From the NCBI RefSeq assembly GCF_004000275.1, contig NZ_RCIP01000002.1, positions 62,283 through 126,282 on the forward strand: DNA of 64,000 bases, in the 5' to 3' direction. The DNA comes from Saccharospirillum alexandrii. GTDB lineage: Bacteria > Pseudomonadota > Gammaproteobacteria > Pseudomonadales > Natronospirillaceae. This document shows positions 36,772 to 45,574 of this stretch, piece by piece (positions within the stretch are counted from its first letter, which is position 1; every line of letters begins with the position of its first letter). Under the pieces are notes generated by a model. The model worked only from the letters and a program-made list of their open reading frames with translations. It made no database searches and was not told where the DNA came from. The translations under genes were made by a program, and so were the position numbers.

Positions 36772-38289
36772 ATGCAAATCAACAGTGAGAGCCTGAGATT
36801 CATTCTCGGCATCAAAGTCAAACAACACCGCCAGGCGGCCGGGTTATCGCTCAAACAACTGGGCGAGCGAACCTCACTGTCCATTTCCTATCTGAGTGAA
36901 ATCGAGAAGGGCAAAAAGTACCCCAAACCGGAAAAGATCATTCAACTGGCCCAGGGGCTGGGGGTTTCCTTTGACGAACTGGTATCGCTGCAGCTGGATG
37001 ACGAGCTGAACCCGGTTTCCGCCCTGCTGAACTCTCCCTTGTTCAACGACTTCCCGCTGAAACAGTTTGGCATTGGCCTCTCGGATGTGTTCGATCTGGT
37101 GACCGATTCGCCCAGCAAGGCAGGCGCCTTCGTTCGTACACTGCTCGAAATTGGCCGGGGCTACGACATGCAGGTCGAGCATTTCCTGCTGGCATCGCTG
37201 CGCTCTTATCAGAAGATGCATCTGAACTACTTTGAAGAAATCGAAGGCCAGGCTGAGGCTTTTCGAACGCAATTCGCGTCAGCCGAGCCGCTGATCAGCC
37301 TTGCCTGGCTGGAGTCGCTGCTGCTGGAACAGTACCAGTGCCGGGTGATTTACGACGATTTTTCCGCCACACCTGAACTGCAAACCCTGCGCTCGCTCTG
37401 CGTCTCACCCGGCAAACTGGTGGTCAATTCCCGGTTAATGCCGCAACAGCAAAAGTTCGTGCTCGCCAAGGAGATTGGCTACCGCTTTCTCGACCTGGAG
37501 GAGCGGGCGCTGACGTCCTCCTGGATCAAGGTAGAGTCCTTTGAACAGGTGCATAACAACTTCAGAGCATCCTACTTTGCCGGCGCCTTGCTGATTCCCG
37601 AAATGGCACTGCTGACCGACCTGAAAGCCTGGCTGGCCAACAAAACCTTTGATGGCGATGCACTCAGCCGGATGATGGACCAATACGATGCAACCCCCGA
37701 AATGTTCGTATATCGCATGTCACAACTGATGCCCCACCACCTCGGCCTGCACAAAATGCACTACATGCGCCTGCACAACAAAGCCGGCGTCGACAGGTTC
37801 CACATTGCCAAGGAACTGAACACTACCACCGTCTTCACACCCCGCGGCATCGGCCCGAGCGAACACCACTGTCGGCGCTGGGTCGCCATCGGCCTGCTCA
37901 ACGAAGTGGGCGAACGCCAGGCAGCCGGAGAAGACCCGAAACTGGCTGTTTCCGCCCAACGCAGCCATTTCATTGCCCAAAACCAGACCTTTTTCAACAT
38001 CGCCGTTGTGCGCCCGTTATCGCTAGGGCAAAACAGCAACACCGGTATGGCGCTTGGGTTCTTGATGGACGAGCGATTCAATGACACCGTAGCCTTCGGT
38101 GAAGACCCGACCGTCCCACAGATGGACGTTCACGAAACCTGCGAGCGCTGCCCGCTGACCGATTGCGCCAGCCGCGTCGCCGAGCCAACCCTTCACATCA
38201 GCCAACAACAGCAACTCGACCGGGAGCAAGCCTTGCAGACCTATCTGGATCACCACCAAGCTCAATCAACGCTGCAGGATTCGCACTAA
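36772..38289 (+). CDS. XRE regulator with degenerate ImmA/IrrE domain (ScfR/RamB-like)
   Basis: 505 residues from the ATG at 36772, with GGAAGGG upstream. HTH_3 domain at about 8-66 (Ser-Leu-Lys-Gln-Leu-Gly ... Ser-Tyr-Leu-Ser-Glu-Ile-Glu-Lys-Gly). A middle ImmA/IrrE-like domain has Lys-Glu-Ile-Gly-Tyr (233-237) where the metalloprotease has His-Glu-x-x-His. The C-terminal part has Cys457, Cys460 and Cys465 in a pattern known from short-chain fatty acyl-CoA-responsive regulators (DUF2083). It ends directly against the minC ATG with no gap, so it is co-transcribed with minC. The ligand and targets are unknown. Confidence 0.85.
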   Translation: MQINSESLRFILGIKVKQHRQAAGLSLKQLGERTSLSISYLSEIEKGKKYPKPEKIIQLAQGLGVSFDELVSLQLDDELNPVSALLNSPLFNDFPLKQFGIGLSDVFDLVTDSPSKAGAFVRTLLEIGRGYDMQVEHFLLASLRSYQKMHLNYFEEIEGQAEAFRTQFASAEPLISLAWLESLLLEQYQCRVIYDDFSATPELQTLRSLCVSPGKLVVNSRLMPQQQKFVLAKEIGYRFLDLEERALTSSWIKVESFEQVHNNFRASYFAGALLIPEMALLTDLKAWLANKTFDGDALSRMMDQYDATPEMFVYRMSQLMPHHLGLHKMHYMRLHNKAGVDRFHIAKELNTTTVFTPRGIGPSEHHCRRWVAIGLLNEVGERQAAGEDPKLAVSAQRSHFIAQNQTFFNIAVVRPLSLGQNSNTGMALGFLMDERFNDTVAFGEDPTVPQMDVHETCERCPLTDCASRVAEPTLHISQQQQLDREQALQTYLDHHQAQSTLQDSH

Positions 38290-38970
38290 ATGACCGACAC
38301 CAAGCCCATGACTGTGCGCGCACGCATGTTGCCCATTCAACGCCTGATCATCGACGACCTTGACCCATCAGGCTTTGCGCAAAGACTGACTGAAAAGCTG
38401 GAACAGGCACCTGCCCTCTTCAACCGGGCACCGGTAGCCCTCGATGTGGGCGCCGTGCTCGCCGAACTGACTGATAGTACCCTGCAACAGATGTTGGATT
38501 TCGCCCGCGAACAGCGCCTGGTCGTGTTCGCCCTGGCTGGCCCAAAAGACGCCCTTACCCCCTGGTGCGAACGATTCAACCTGGCCTGGGTTGACGATAA
38601 AGACCGGGCAACCCGGGCAAGCAAAGCCGAAGCGGCCGCTACAGGACTGGAAACCCAGGTTATTCGCCAGCCTGTTCGCTCAGGCCAGCAAATATATGCC
38701 CGTGGCGCTCACCTACTGATCATGAACCAGGTCAGTTCCGGTGCCGAAGTCATCGCCGATGGCAGTATTCACGTTTACGGCGCGCTGCGCGGTCGTGCGA
38801 TGGCTGGCGTGCAAGGCGATACGTTGGCTGAAATTGTCTGCCAGAACCTTGATGCCGACTTGTTGGCGATCGCTGGTAATTATCAGGTTCGGGATGATTT
38901 GAATGCGGAGTCAAGCCGACCGACTCGGGTCAGATTGGAAAACGAGCAGTTGGTGATTGAGCAGTTTTAA
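38290..38970 (+). CDS. minC: Septum site-determining protein MinC
   Basis: Inhibitor of FtsZ polymerisation, activated by MinD at the cell poles. 226 residues. The N-terminal FtsZ-binding domain is followed by the C-terminal beta-helix beginning Arg-Ser-Gly-Gln-Gln-Ile-Tyr-Ala-Arg-Gly, with Gly-Ala-Glu-Val-Ile-Ala-Asp-Gly-Ser-Ile-His-Val-Tyr-Gly and the MinD-binding Arg-Gly-Arg-Ala-Met-Ala-Gly motif. An ATG seven codons downstream could also serve. Unusually, it is fused in operon with the upstream XRE regulator and set 332 bp from minD. Confidence 0.96.
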   Translation: MTDTKPMTVRARMLPIQRLIIDDLDPSGFAQRLTEKLEQAPALFNRAPVALDVGAVLAELTDSTLQQMLDFAREQRLVVFALAGPKDALTPWCERFNLAWVDDKDRATRASKAEAAATGLETQVIRQPVRSGQQIYARGAHLLIMNQVSSGAEVIADGSIHVYGALRGRAMAGVQGDTLAEIVCQNLDADLLAIAGNYQVRDDLNAESSRPTRVRLENEQLVIEQF

Positions 38971-39302
38971 TTAAGCAAGGTGGCGCCAAACAAAGTGCGA
39001 GGTGGTGGGTATGCCTGTCCGGGGAAGTCTGAGGCATGGATGCCGAAGCCTAGGCCCCAAGGACGGGTTTACGCCGGCCCCGGACAGGCATACCCACCAC
39101 TCCAAGCGAGCTCACGCCACAAAAGTTAATTCAACCTCACTTGCACGCGACAACAAGCCTCTGCGACACTGGCAGACAGTCAAATTCAGAACTGTATCAC
39201 TGAGATAGATTGGCCGGTGTCGGTAAAAAAGCGGATAATCCGTCCAATGCTGTTTTAGCCAACTCTTAATTGTAAACGTTAACGTCAAAAGGAAGCGTCA
39301 TC
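38971..39302. other. minC-minD intergenic region
   Basis: This 332-bp gap is long for minCD. It contains a family 1 repeat (39002-39100), then about 200 bp without a gene. The AT-rich stretch at about 39190-39290, just before the minD ribosome-binding site, is a plausible place for a separate minDE promoter. Confidence 0.6.
39002..39100. repeat. Three-stem palindromic repeat, family 1, copy C (minC/minD gap)
   Basis: Perfect 23-bp arms: 39002-39024 and 39078-39100. The core is in the opposite orientation to copies A and B and the same orientation as copy D. It includes the inner hairpin GGCAT-GG-ATGCC and the GGACGGGTTTACGCCGGC segment. Confidence 0.88.
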
Positions 39303-40112
39303 TTGGCAAAGATCGTTGTCATCACCTCCGGCAAGGGCGGCGTTGGTAAAACCACCTCCAGTGCTGCCATCAGTATGGGCCTGGCGCTGCGTGGCCACAA
39401 AACCGTTGTTATCGACTTTGACATCGGCCTACGCAACCTGGACATCATCATGAACTGCGAACGCCGCGTTGTGTTCGATTTCGTCAACGTCATTCAGCAG
39501 GAAGCCAGCCTCAACCAGGCCCTGATCAAAGACAAGCGTTGCGATAACCTCTATATATTGCCCGCCTCCCAGACCCGCGATAAAGACGCCCTGACCAAAG
39601 AGGGCGTAAAAAAGGTACTGGACGACCTGGCCGAGCAATTTGACTACATTGTCTGTGACTCCCCGGCCGGTATCGAGCAAGGCGCACAAATGGCGCTGTA
39701 CTACGCCGATGAAGCCATCGTCGTCACCAACCCCGAAGTCTCTTCAGTGCGGGATTCAGACCGCATTCTGGGCATACTGCAAAGCAAGAGCTTCCGGGCC
39801 GAGAACAATCAGCCACCCGTTCGCGAACACCTGCTGATCACCCGCTTCGACCCCGAACGGGTCGCCCGGGGCGATATGCTCGATGTACCCGATATCGAAG
39901 AGATTCTGGCCATCCCACTGCTCGGCATCATCCCCGAAAGCCAGGCCGTCCTGAATGCCTCGAACAAAGGCATGCCAGTGGTTCTGGATGAAAAAAGCGA
40001 CGCCGGCCAGGCTTATCTGGACACCGTGGCCCGGTTCCTTGGCGAAGAAAAACCGCACCGGTTCCTGGAAGCCCAGCGTAAAGGCTTCCTGAAACGCGTC
40101 TTTGGAGGCTGA
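39303..40112 (+). CDS. minD: Septum site-determining protein MinD
   Basis: Membrane-associated ParA/MinD ATPase that recruits MinC and oscillates with MinE. 269 residues starting at TTG 39303, the unusual start being fixed by AAAGGAAG upstream and by alignment of Ala-Lys-Ile-Val-Val-Ile-Thr-Ser. Deviant Walker A Gly-Lys-Gly-Gly-Val-Gly-Lys-Thr-Thr at about 10-18, the Asp-Phe-Asp-Ile-Gly-Leu-Arg-Asn-Leu-Asp switch and a C-terminal amphipathic helix (Gly-Phe-Leu-Lys-Arg-Val-Phe) for membrane binding are all visible. Confidence 0.97.
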   Translation: MAKIVVITSGKGGVGKTTSSAAISMGLALRGHKTVVIDFDIGLRNLDIIMNCERRVVFDFVNVIQQEASLNQALIKDKRCDNLYILPASQTRDKDALTKEGVKKVLDDLAEQFDYIVCDSPAGIEQGAQMALYYADEAIVVTNPEVSSVRDSDRILGILQSKSFRAENNQPPVREHLLITRFDPERVARGDMLDVPDIEEILAIPLLGIIPESQAVLNASNKGMPVVLDEKSDAGQAYLDTVARFLGEEKPHRFLEAQRKGFLKRVFGG

Positions 40113-40113
40113 G

Positions 40114-40368
40114 ATGTCAATTTTTGACTTGTTCAGAGACAACAGCAAAACGCCCAAGTCAGCGCATGTAGCCAAAGAGCGGTTAAAGGTCATCGTCGCC
40201 CACGAACGCCACCAGCGAAACGCGCCCGACTACCTGCCCGCCCTACAGCGCGACATCATGGATGTTATCCGGAAATACGTCGACATCGGCCCGGAACAGC
40301 TCCAGGTCGATATTAATGAAGAAGGGAATTACTCAATACTGGAAGTGAACGTTAACTTGCCCAAGTAA
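40114..40368 (+). CDS. minE: Cell division topological specificity factor MinE
   Basis: Stimulates MinD ATPase and drives pole-to-pole oscillation. 84 residues from the ATG at 40114, one base after the minD stop. N-terminal Met-Ser-Ile-Phe-Asp-Leu-Phe membrane-targeting helix, anti-MinCD region with Ala-Lys-Glu-Arg-Leu-Lys-Val-Ile-Val-Ala-His-Glu-Arg, and the dimerisation strands Leu-Gln-Val-Asp ... Ile-Leu-Glu-Val-Asn-Val. An upstream ATG within minD would add four residues but lacks support. Confidence 0.97.
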   Translation: MSIFDLFRDNSKTPKSAHVAKERLKVIVAHERHQRNAPDYLPALQRDIMDVIRKYVDIGPEQLQVDINEEGNYSILEVNVNLPK

Positions 40369-40429
40369 GGCGCATGATCAGTTGATGCATCTTAGGACGC
40401 AAAAACGAGTGTCAGGTGCCGGGTGTACC

Positions 40430-40510
40430 GTACCTATTCGGGGAAGTCTGAAGCATGGATGCTTCAGTCTAGGCCCCATGGACGGGTTTACGCCGACCCC
40501 GAATAGGTAC
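40430..40510. repeat. Three-stem palindromic repeat, family 1, copy D (minE/trxB gap)
   Basis: Perfect 14-bp inner arms (40430-40443 and 40497-40510). A looser outer part carries GTGTCAGG-like ends, as in copy B. The inner hairpin is CTGAAGCAT-GG-ATGCTTCAG. It lies between the convergent ends of minE and trxB, together with the hairpin at 40574-40603. Confidence 0.85.
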
Positions 40511-40573
40511 ACGCGGTACCCCGACACGGACCAATGGCTAGATACCGGATTTAAACTCCGGAACCTGAGCTTT

Positions 40574-40603
40574 TAAAGGTTTGCTCAAACGAGCAAACCT
40601 TTA
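40574..40603. terminator. Hairpin between minE and trxB
   Basis: TAAAGGTTTGCTC (40574-40586) pairs perfectly with GAGCAAACCTTTA (40591-40603) around AAAC, eleven bases beyond the trxB stop. The stem is AT-rich at its base, giving CCTTTA on both strands. It is a likely terminator serving convergent transcripts. Confidence 0.7.
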
Positions 40604-40613
40604 GGTATTCGTC

Positions 40614-41615
<1,002 letters not shown>

Positions 41616-41751
41616 TCAAACTGCGCTAAGGATGGTGGTTTCACCCGCCAAATCAACCCCGGCGGCGCTATGGCCGCGATAATAAATGACAATGAAGGAG
41701 GTTGATTGGCAGTTTTGCCTACCTGCTGACAGTTAACCGACCGACACAGGG

Positions 41752-42576
41752 TTAACCAAAAATGGTCGCCAGAGCGATCACTACCATCCACAGCACCTGA
41801 GCGCGCTTAACCAGCGACAATACATCTTCTGGCCGCTGGGCATTCGGGTTTTCAGGAAGCGATACCTTCAGGGAGGTCTCTAACAGCGCCCGGTCAACCA
41901 ATTCAAAATCCCGTATACGCCGCAACCAGATGGCAAAGCTCTGTGAAAAGTCACCCACCAGAGCCAGTGACAGTGTTAGCAGACGAGCCGGAATCCAGTT
42001 AATGGCATGATGAACCTGAACCGCCAGAGAGGCAGCCGAACTGGATTCAAAAGGCATTTGCAGCAAGATAGACCGAGCGTACCTGACCAGTACCACCAGC
42101 AAGACCCCGGGAGCACTAAAGGCAACAAACCAGAAGAGGGCCACGAAGAATCGCTCAAGCAACTGATAAGCCAGGCTAAGGTTCAGTGCGTCGTCCATCT
42201 GCGACGGCCCGCCTTCATACAGCCCTTCCGGTAAATCAAAGGTCTCAACCGCCAGCTCATAGGCCCGCTCGGTATCTCCGTCAATTTGATGCTGCCTGTA
42301 AAGCTTGAGTTGATCAGCCTGATCACCCGAACCAAACACCAGTACCAGACTGCCAAACCCGACCAAAAACGTCACCAGCCAATGGTCAAACCAGCCCAGA
42401 ATGGCCGCCAGTAGCACAACCGGAACAGCAATCACCAGACAGTACGCCCAGACACTGCCACCGAGGCGAGAAAACACCTGATCCAAAGGCTGAGCCAGCA
42501 TTCCCCGCCCCGGCATCCGGTTTCCCGACAAACTCAGCGACACCAGCCAGGCCAGAATGGCCGCCAGAAAGGTCAT
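41752..42576 (-). CDS. ampE: AmpE-like membrane protein
   Basis: 274 residues with four hydrophobic segments (about 2-20, 44-62, 65-82, 140-165) and a final one at the C terminus. The region Phe-Trp-Phe-Val-Ala-Phe-Ser-Ala-Pro-Gly-Val-Leu-Leu and the later His-His-Ala-Ile-Asn-Trp-Ile-Pro-Ala-Arg-Leu-Leu-Thr match the AmpE/CobD-like family. AmpE accompanies AmpD in beta-lactamase signalling in enterobacteria, but ampD is not adjacent here. The role in this organism is not clear. Confidence 0.75.
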   Translation of the reverse strand: MTFLAAILAWLVSLSLSGNRMPGRGMLAQPLDQVFSRLGGSVWAYCLVIAVPVVLLAAILGWFDHWLVTFLVGFGSLVLVFGSGDQADQLKLYRQHQIDGDTERAYELAVETFDLPEGLYEGGPSQMDDALNLSLAYQLLERFFVALFWFVAFSAPGVLLVVLVRYARSILLQMPFESSSAASLAVQVHHAINWIPARLLTLSLALVGDFSQSFAIWLRRIRDFELVDRALLETSLKVSLPENPNAQRPEDVLSLVKRAQVLWMVVIALATIFG

Positions 42577-42669
42577 TGTTGCGTCTCCGTCCGTAAAGTG
42601 GGTTCAGGTTAACACCCGAAAGAGCTTCAGAACAATTTCCTAATTGCTAGACCCCAAAGCTGGCCGGTT

Positions 42670-43560
42670 TCAACCGTGCTGCTCCAGCATCTTGAAGAAA
42701 ACGGCTTCGAGCGAAACCAGCGGTTTTACTTCCAGCAACTGACCCTGCTGACCATTCAAGCGGCCCAGCCACTCTGGAAGATTCTGTTGGGATACCTGCA
42801 CCTCATACTCACCCGGGCGCACTGCCTGACCTTCGGTGATGGCATCACTCTGGTAACGCACTAGAAACTCCTTCGCGTGCTCAGCCATCAGGTCCCGTGG
42901 CGATTGAGTAGTAAGCAAACGCCCCTGGTTGATAAAACCAAAGCGGTCAGCAATCCGCTCTACGTCGTGAAGTACGTGAGACGTAAAGAAGATAGCCCCA
43001 CCCTGCTGCTTGTACTCTTGCAGGATATCAACCACATCCTTGCGCCCTACCGGGTCCAGACCCGACAAGGGCTCATCCAGCACCAGTAGCTTAGGCTCAA
43101 CCACCATGGCATGTGCCAGCGCAACCCGTTGCACATTTCCCTTGGAGAGCTGGCGAATCTTGCGTTTGGCGTTGCCAGCCACAGAAAACCGTTCAAGCCA
43201 ATACATACACCATTCAAGTTCATCAGCTCGTTTGATGCCATACATGCGAAGAGCGGTTTTGAGGATATCAAGCGGTGTGAACTGCTCATATAAGGCAGCT
43301 GCTTCCGGCAAGTAGGCCACCTGCTGGCGACTGCTGGCCTCGCGAGCTGACTGGCCAAACAGTCGCACCTCACCCTCGTAATCACTAATAATGTCCAACA
43401 AGATTTTGATGGTTGTCGATTTACCTGCACCGTTAGGGCCTACAAAACCGAATACTTCGCCTTCCTCAATAGAAAATGAGACCGAGTCCAGTGCCTGAAG
43501 TGTTTGACGGCGCTTTGTGTAGGATTTGGAAACAGAGGAAAACTCGAGGATAGACGTCAT
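42670..43560 (-). CDS. ABC transporter ATP-binding protein linked to the pilin locus (PilH-like of Myxococcus type)
   Basis: 296-residue ATPase: Walker A Gly-Pro-Asn-Gly-Ala-Gly-Lys-Ser-Thr (about 39-47), signature Leu-Ser-Lys-Gly-Asn-Val-Gln-Arg, Walker B Leu-Leu-Val-Leu-Asp-Glu-Pro, and a His in the switch (Thr-Ser-His-Val-Leu). It is of the ABC-2 export/Nod-type class. It overlaps the upstream helical protein gene by four bases, and together with the permease at 44.4 kb it forms one transport unit. In Myxococcus a similar ABC unit (PilGHI) beside pilA is needed for pilus assembly. The link here is by gene position and type. Not to be confused with the response regulator PilH. Confidence 0.88.
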   Translation of the reverse strand: MTSILEFSSVSKSYTKRRQTLQALDSVSFSIEEGEVFGFVGPNGAGKSTTIKILLDIISDYEGEVRLFGQSAREASSRQQVAYLPEAAALYEQFTPLDILKTALRMYGIKRADELEWCMYWLERFSVAGNAKRKIRQLSKGNVQRVALAHAMVVEPKLLVLDEPLSGLDPVGRKDVVDILQEYKQQGGAIFFTSHVLHDVERIADRFGFINQGRLLTTQSPRDLMAEHAKEFLVRYQSDAITEGQAVRPGEYEVQVSQQNLPEWLGRLNGQQGQLLEVKPLVSLEAVFFKMLEQHG

Positions 43561-44402
43561 TGCGGGCGCTCCACTCCTTGAATACGTAGCCGGCGCAGTT
43601 TGAACTGCCCGTCGACAAACTCATAGCCAATGCCCAGAGGATCATCCGGAAAAGCCCCTAAGTAGCCTTTGTCAATAAGTGCTTGAGGCGAATTCAATGA
43701 CTCGCCCAACTCCTCTTCATAATTTTTTTGCGCTTCGCGGAGTCGAATCAAGCCCTCCAATCGCACTACTCTGTCCTGAAGGGATTCAGCGAGGGCTTTA
43801 TCAGATACCTGCTTTTGCTGATCCTTGAGGTAGGCCAATGCCATTGCTTCGTCATCGAGCTCCTCGGCAGCAATCATAATGGAAAAACGACGAATTGCTT
43901 GAGCATTTTCTTCATAGCGCTCTGCAGCCAGGTCAAGCCCACGCTGAGCTTCTACAACATTGCGATTAAAAAAATACTGGTTGAACCCATACAGGAACGA
44001 AGGAAGAAAATCCCAGTGTCGACACTGGGCTGCCGACCACAAAATGTTATTAGCTTCCTGATCTGCACCAGCCCACGCCAAAATGGCGTTTGCCAGATAG
44101 TAATTATCTTCATGACATGGATTCAATCGCGTCGCAGCCTGGTGCGCTCTAAGCAGATACTTTCCATCAATCGTATCGGTAAGAGGGTTAACTTCCATTC
44201 CGGTTGCGGCCAACCTAATCACTTCAAAATTCGCAGCCAGATATCGATCACCAAATGCCAGTACAACCTGCAAAGGTGCTGAAACCACAATACGATCCTG
44301 AGTTGCAACCAACTCGCGATTTGGCTGAGAACTCGTCGCCACCAGCAAAACATACATGCTCATGGCGATACCAAAAACCAGCTTTAAAGTCACCACCTTC
44401 AT
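43557..44402 (-). CDS. Membrane-anchored helical (TPR-like) protein of the pilin-ABC cluster
   Basis: 281 residues: an N-terminal membrane segment (about 5-22), then a mostly alpha-helical soluble part with repeated Ala/Leu-Tyr-Leu spacing (for example Asp-Asn-Tyr-Tyr-Leu-Ala-Asn-Ala-Ile-Leu-Ala-Trp). This suggests degenerate tetratricopeptide-like repeats and a probable periplasmic location. It lies between the permease (one base gap) and the ATPase (four-base overlap), so it is surely part of the same complex or pathway. It occupies the slot of Myxococcus PilG, but I cannot show sequence relationship. Confidence 0.75.
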   Translation of the reverse strand: MKVVTLKLVFGIAMSMYVLLVATSSQPNRELVATQDRIVVSAPLQVVLAFGDRYLAANFEVIRLAATGMEVNPLTDTIDGKYLLRAHQAATRLNPCHEDNYYLANAILAWAGADQEANNILWSAAQCRHWDFLPSFLYGFNQYFFNRNVVEAQRGLDLAAERYEENAQAIRRFSIMIAAEELDDEAMALAYLKDQQKQVSDKALAESLQDRVVRLEGLIRLREAQKNYEEELGESLNSPQALIDKGYLGAFPDDPLGIGYEFVDGQFKLRRLRIQGVERPQ

Positions 44403-44403
44403 A

Positions 44404-45207
44404 TTAAGCGACGGACCTGCTGTTAAACAGTAAAGTCGCCAAACTCAACACCGCCACTGAGAATACCAACGACGTTACAGATATATTCAATAGCCCAGAA
44501 GATAGAAAACTCCAGTCGTTGTACAGAGCCACTTGCCTGATATCCAATGCACCCAGATCAGGAATAATAGAAGTCACCCAGCCCAAACCGCTCCTGTATT
44601 GCTCAGGGTCGTCAACGACTAAATTGTCGCCACTCAGCAATTGGAGAACAGTGCTATAAGAGCGACCCACTATGGTTAACCCGATTGTACCAACCAACAC
44701 GAAACCTGGAGACTGAGCAACAACAGCTAGCAGCGTGGCGATGGTCGAAATAGCGAGGATATCAATCGCACCAAAAGCAACCACCACCCAGTATTTCCCA
44801 TCCAATGAAACGGGAGTGGCCTGTGAATAGCCCAGAGAAATAAAATATACAATTATTAGGAGTAAGAGTGCAGCAGAAAAATAGAATGCAAGCACAGTCA
44901 GTAGCCCGGCCAGCCAACGATTAATAAAAAATTTGATACGGTCATGTGGATAAGCAAGGGATTGCAGAAAACTCTTTCTTTCTGACTCTTTTACTATAAG
45001 TTCCTGACAGAAGAGCGCAAAAAGTATTGGAATCATGATCTTGATAGCAGACAACCCAACATCCAATGAAACCGTTGCCGGCTGACGCCCACTAAACTGA
45101 GCTGAAAGTACAGTAATGAGTGCAATACTGACTAGCAAAGCCAGTAAAACTCTAACAAATTTAGCCTTGTACAATACCAACAGACTTAGCAAGAGATGAG
45201 GTGACAT
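44404..45207 (-). CDS. ABC-2 type permease of the pilin-linked transporter
   Basis: 267 residues with about six hydrophobic segments (near 16-35, 50-68, 98-125, 135-165, 172-190 and 240-262). A cytosolic Glu-Ser-Glu-Arg-Lys-Ser-Phe-Leu-Gln-Ser-Leu-Ala-Tyr-Pro stretch after the second segment could be the coupling helix to the ATPase. It is the membrane partner of the ATPase at 42670-43560. Lower GC content than the flanking housekeeping genes is visible by eye. The substrate is unknown. Confidence 0.82.
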   Translation of the reverse strand: MSPHLLLSLLVLYKAKFVRVLLALLVSIALITVLSAQFSGRQPATVSLDVGLSAIKIMIPILFALFCQELIVKESERKSFLQSLAYPHDRIKFFINRWLAGLLTVLAFYFSAALLLLIIVYFISLGYSQATPVSLDGKYWVVVAFGAIDILAISTIATLLAVVAQSPGFVLVGTIGLTIVGRSYSTVLQLLSGDNLVVDDPEQYRSGLGWVTSIIPDLGALDIRQVALYNDWSFLSSGLLNISVTSLVFSVAVLSLATLLFNSRSVA

Positions 45208-45305
45208 AATAATTATGCCTAGCTATCGAATTAAGGGGTTTACCACTTTACCCTAATCTAACTGAAAGGTCACTTGAGAAGGGGTATTTCAGAAAGTTAC
45301 AGGTG

Positions 45306-45485
45306 CTATTTTTGTGCAGCCACCATGACAGAAATAGCATTTTTAGCATCAGCATGTGCTGTACTATCCCTTGCGGAAGCCTTGTATTCGTTGAAAAGTG
45401 GGACAGCAATAACTGCCAGCGCCCCAATAATGCCAACTACCAGCATAATCTCTAAGAGCGTAAAACCTCCCGATTGCTTGATCAT
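45306..45485 (-). CDS. Second mini-pilin (59 residues, type IVa pilin N-domain)
   Basis: Encodes only the N-terminal helix of a type IV pilin. Leader Met-Ile-Lys-Gln-Ser-Gly-Gly is followed by Phe-Thr-Leu-Leu-Glu with Glu at mature position 5, the hydrophobic alpha1 helix, then Phe-Asn-Glu-Tyr-Lys and a polar end. There is no globular C-terminal domain. It aligns without gaps to the other 59-residue pilin at 46050-46229, with 38 of 59 residues identical. No strong ribosome-binding site is seen. It lies between the secreted-protein gene and the ABC permease. Confidence 0.85.
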   Translation of the reverse strand: MIKQSGGFTLLEIMLVVGIIGALAVIAVPLFNEYKASARDSTAHADAKNAISVMVAAQK

Positions 45486-45531
45486 AGTGTGTTCCAAGCA
45501 TATTAGACAAAGCGAGAATTATAGAGATATC

Positions 45532-45564
45532 TGTTTGGGTGATGAATCATCCATCACCCAAACA
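45532..45564. terminator. Hairpin between the secreted-protein gene and the second mini-pilin
   Basis: TGTTTGGGTGATG (45532-45544) pairs perfectly with CATCACCCAAACA (45552-45564) around a seven-base loop. It lies 10 bases past the stop at 45575. It has no T tract on the minus strand. It may attenuate transcription or protect the upstream mRNA, giving more pilin and partner than transporter. Confidence 0.6.
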
Positions 45565-45574
45565 ACTCAGACCA

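Noticed and set aside
39002-40510. Composite transposon formed by repeat copies C and D around minDE
   Set aside because: No transposase is present, minDE is a housekeeping pair in its usual place, and the other copies occur singly.
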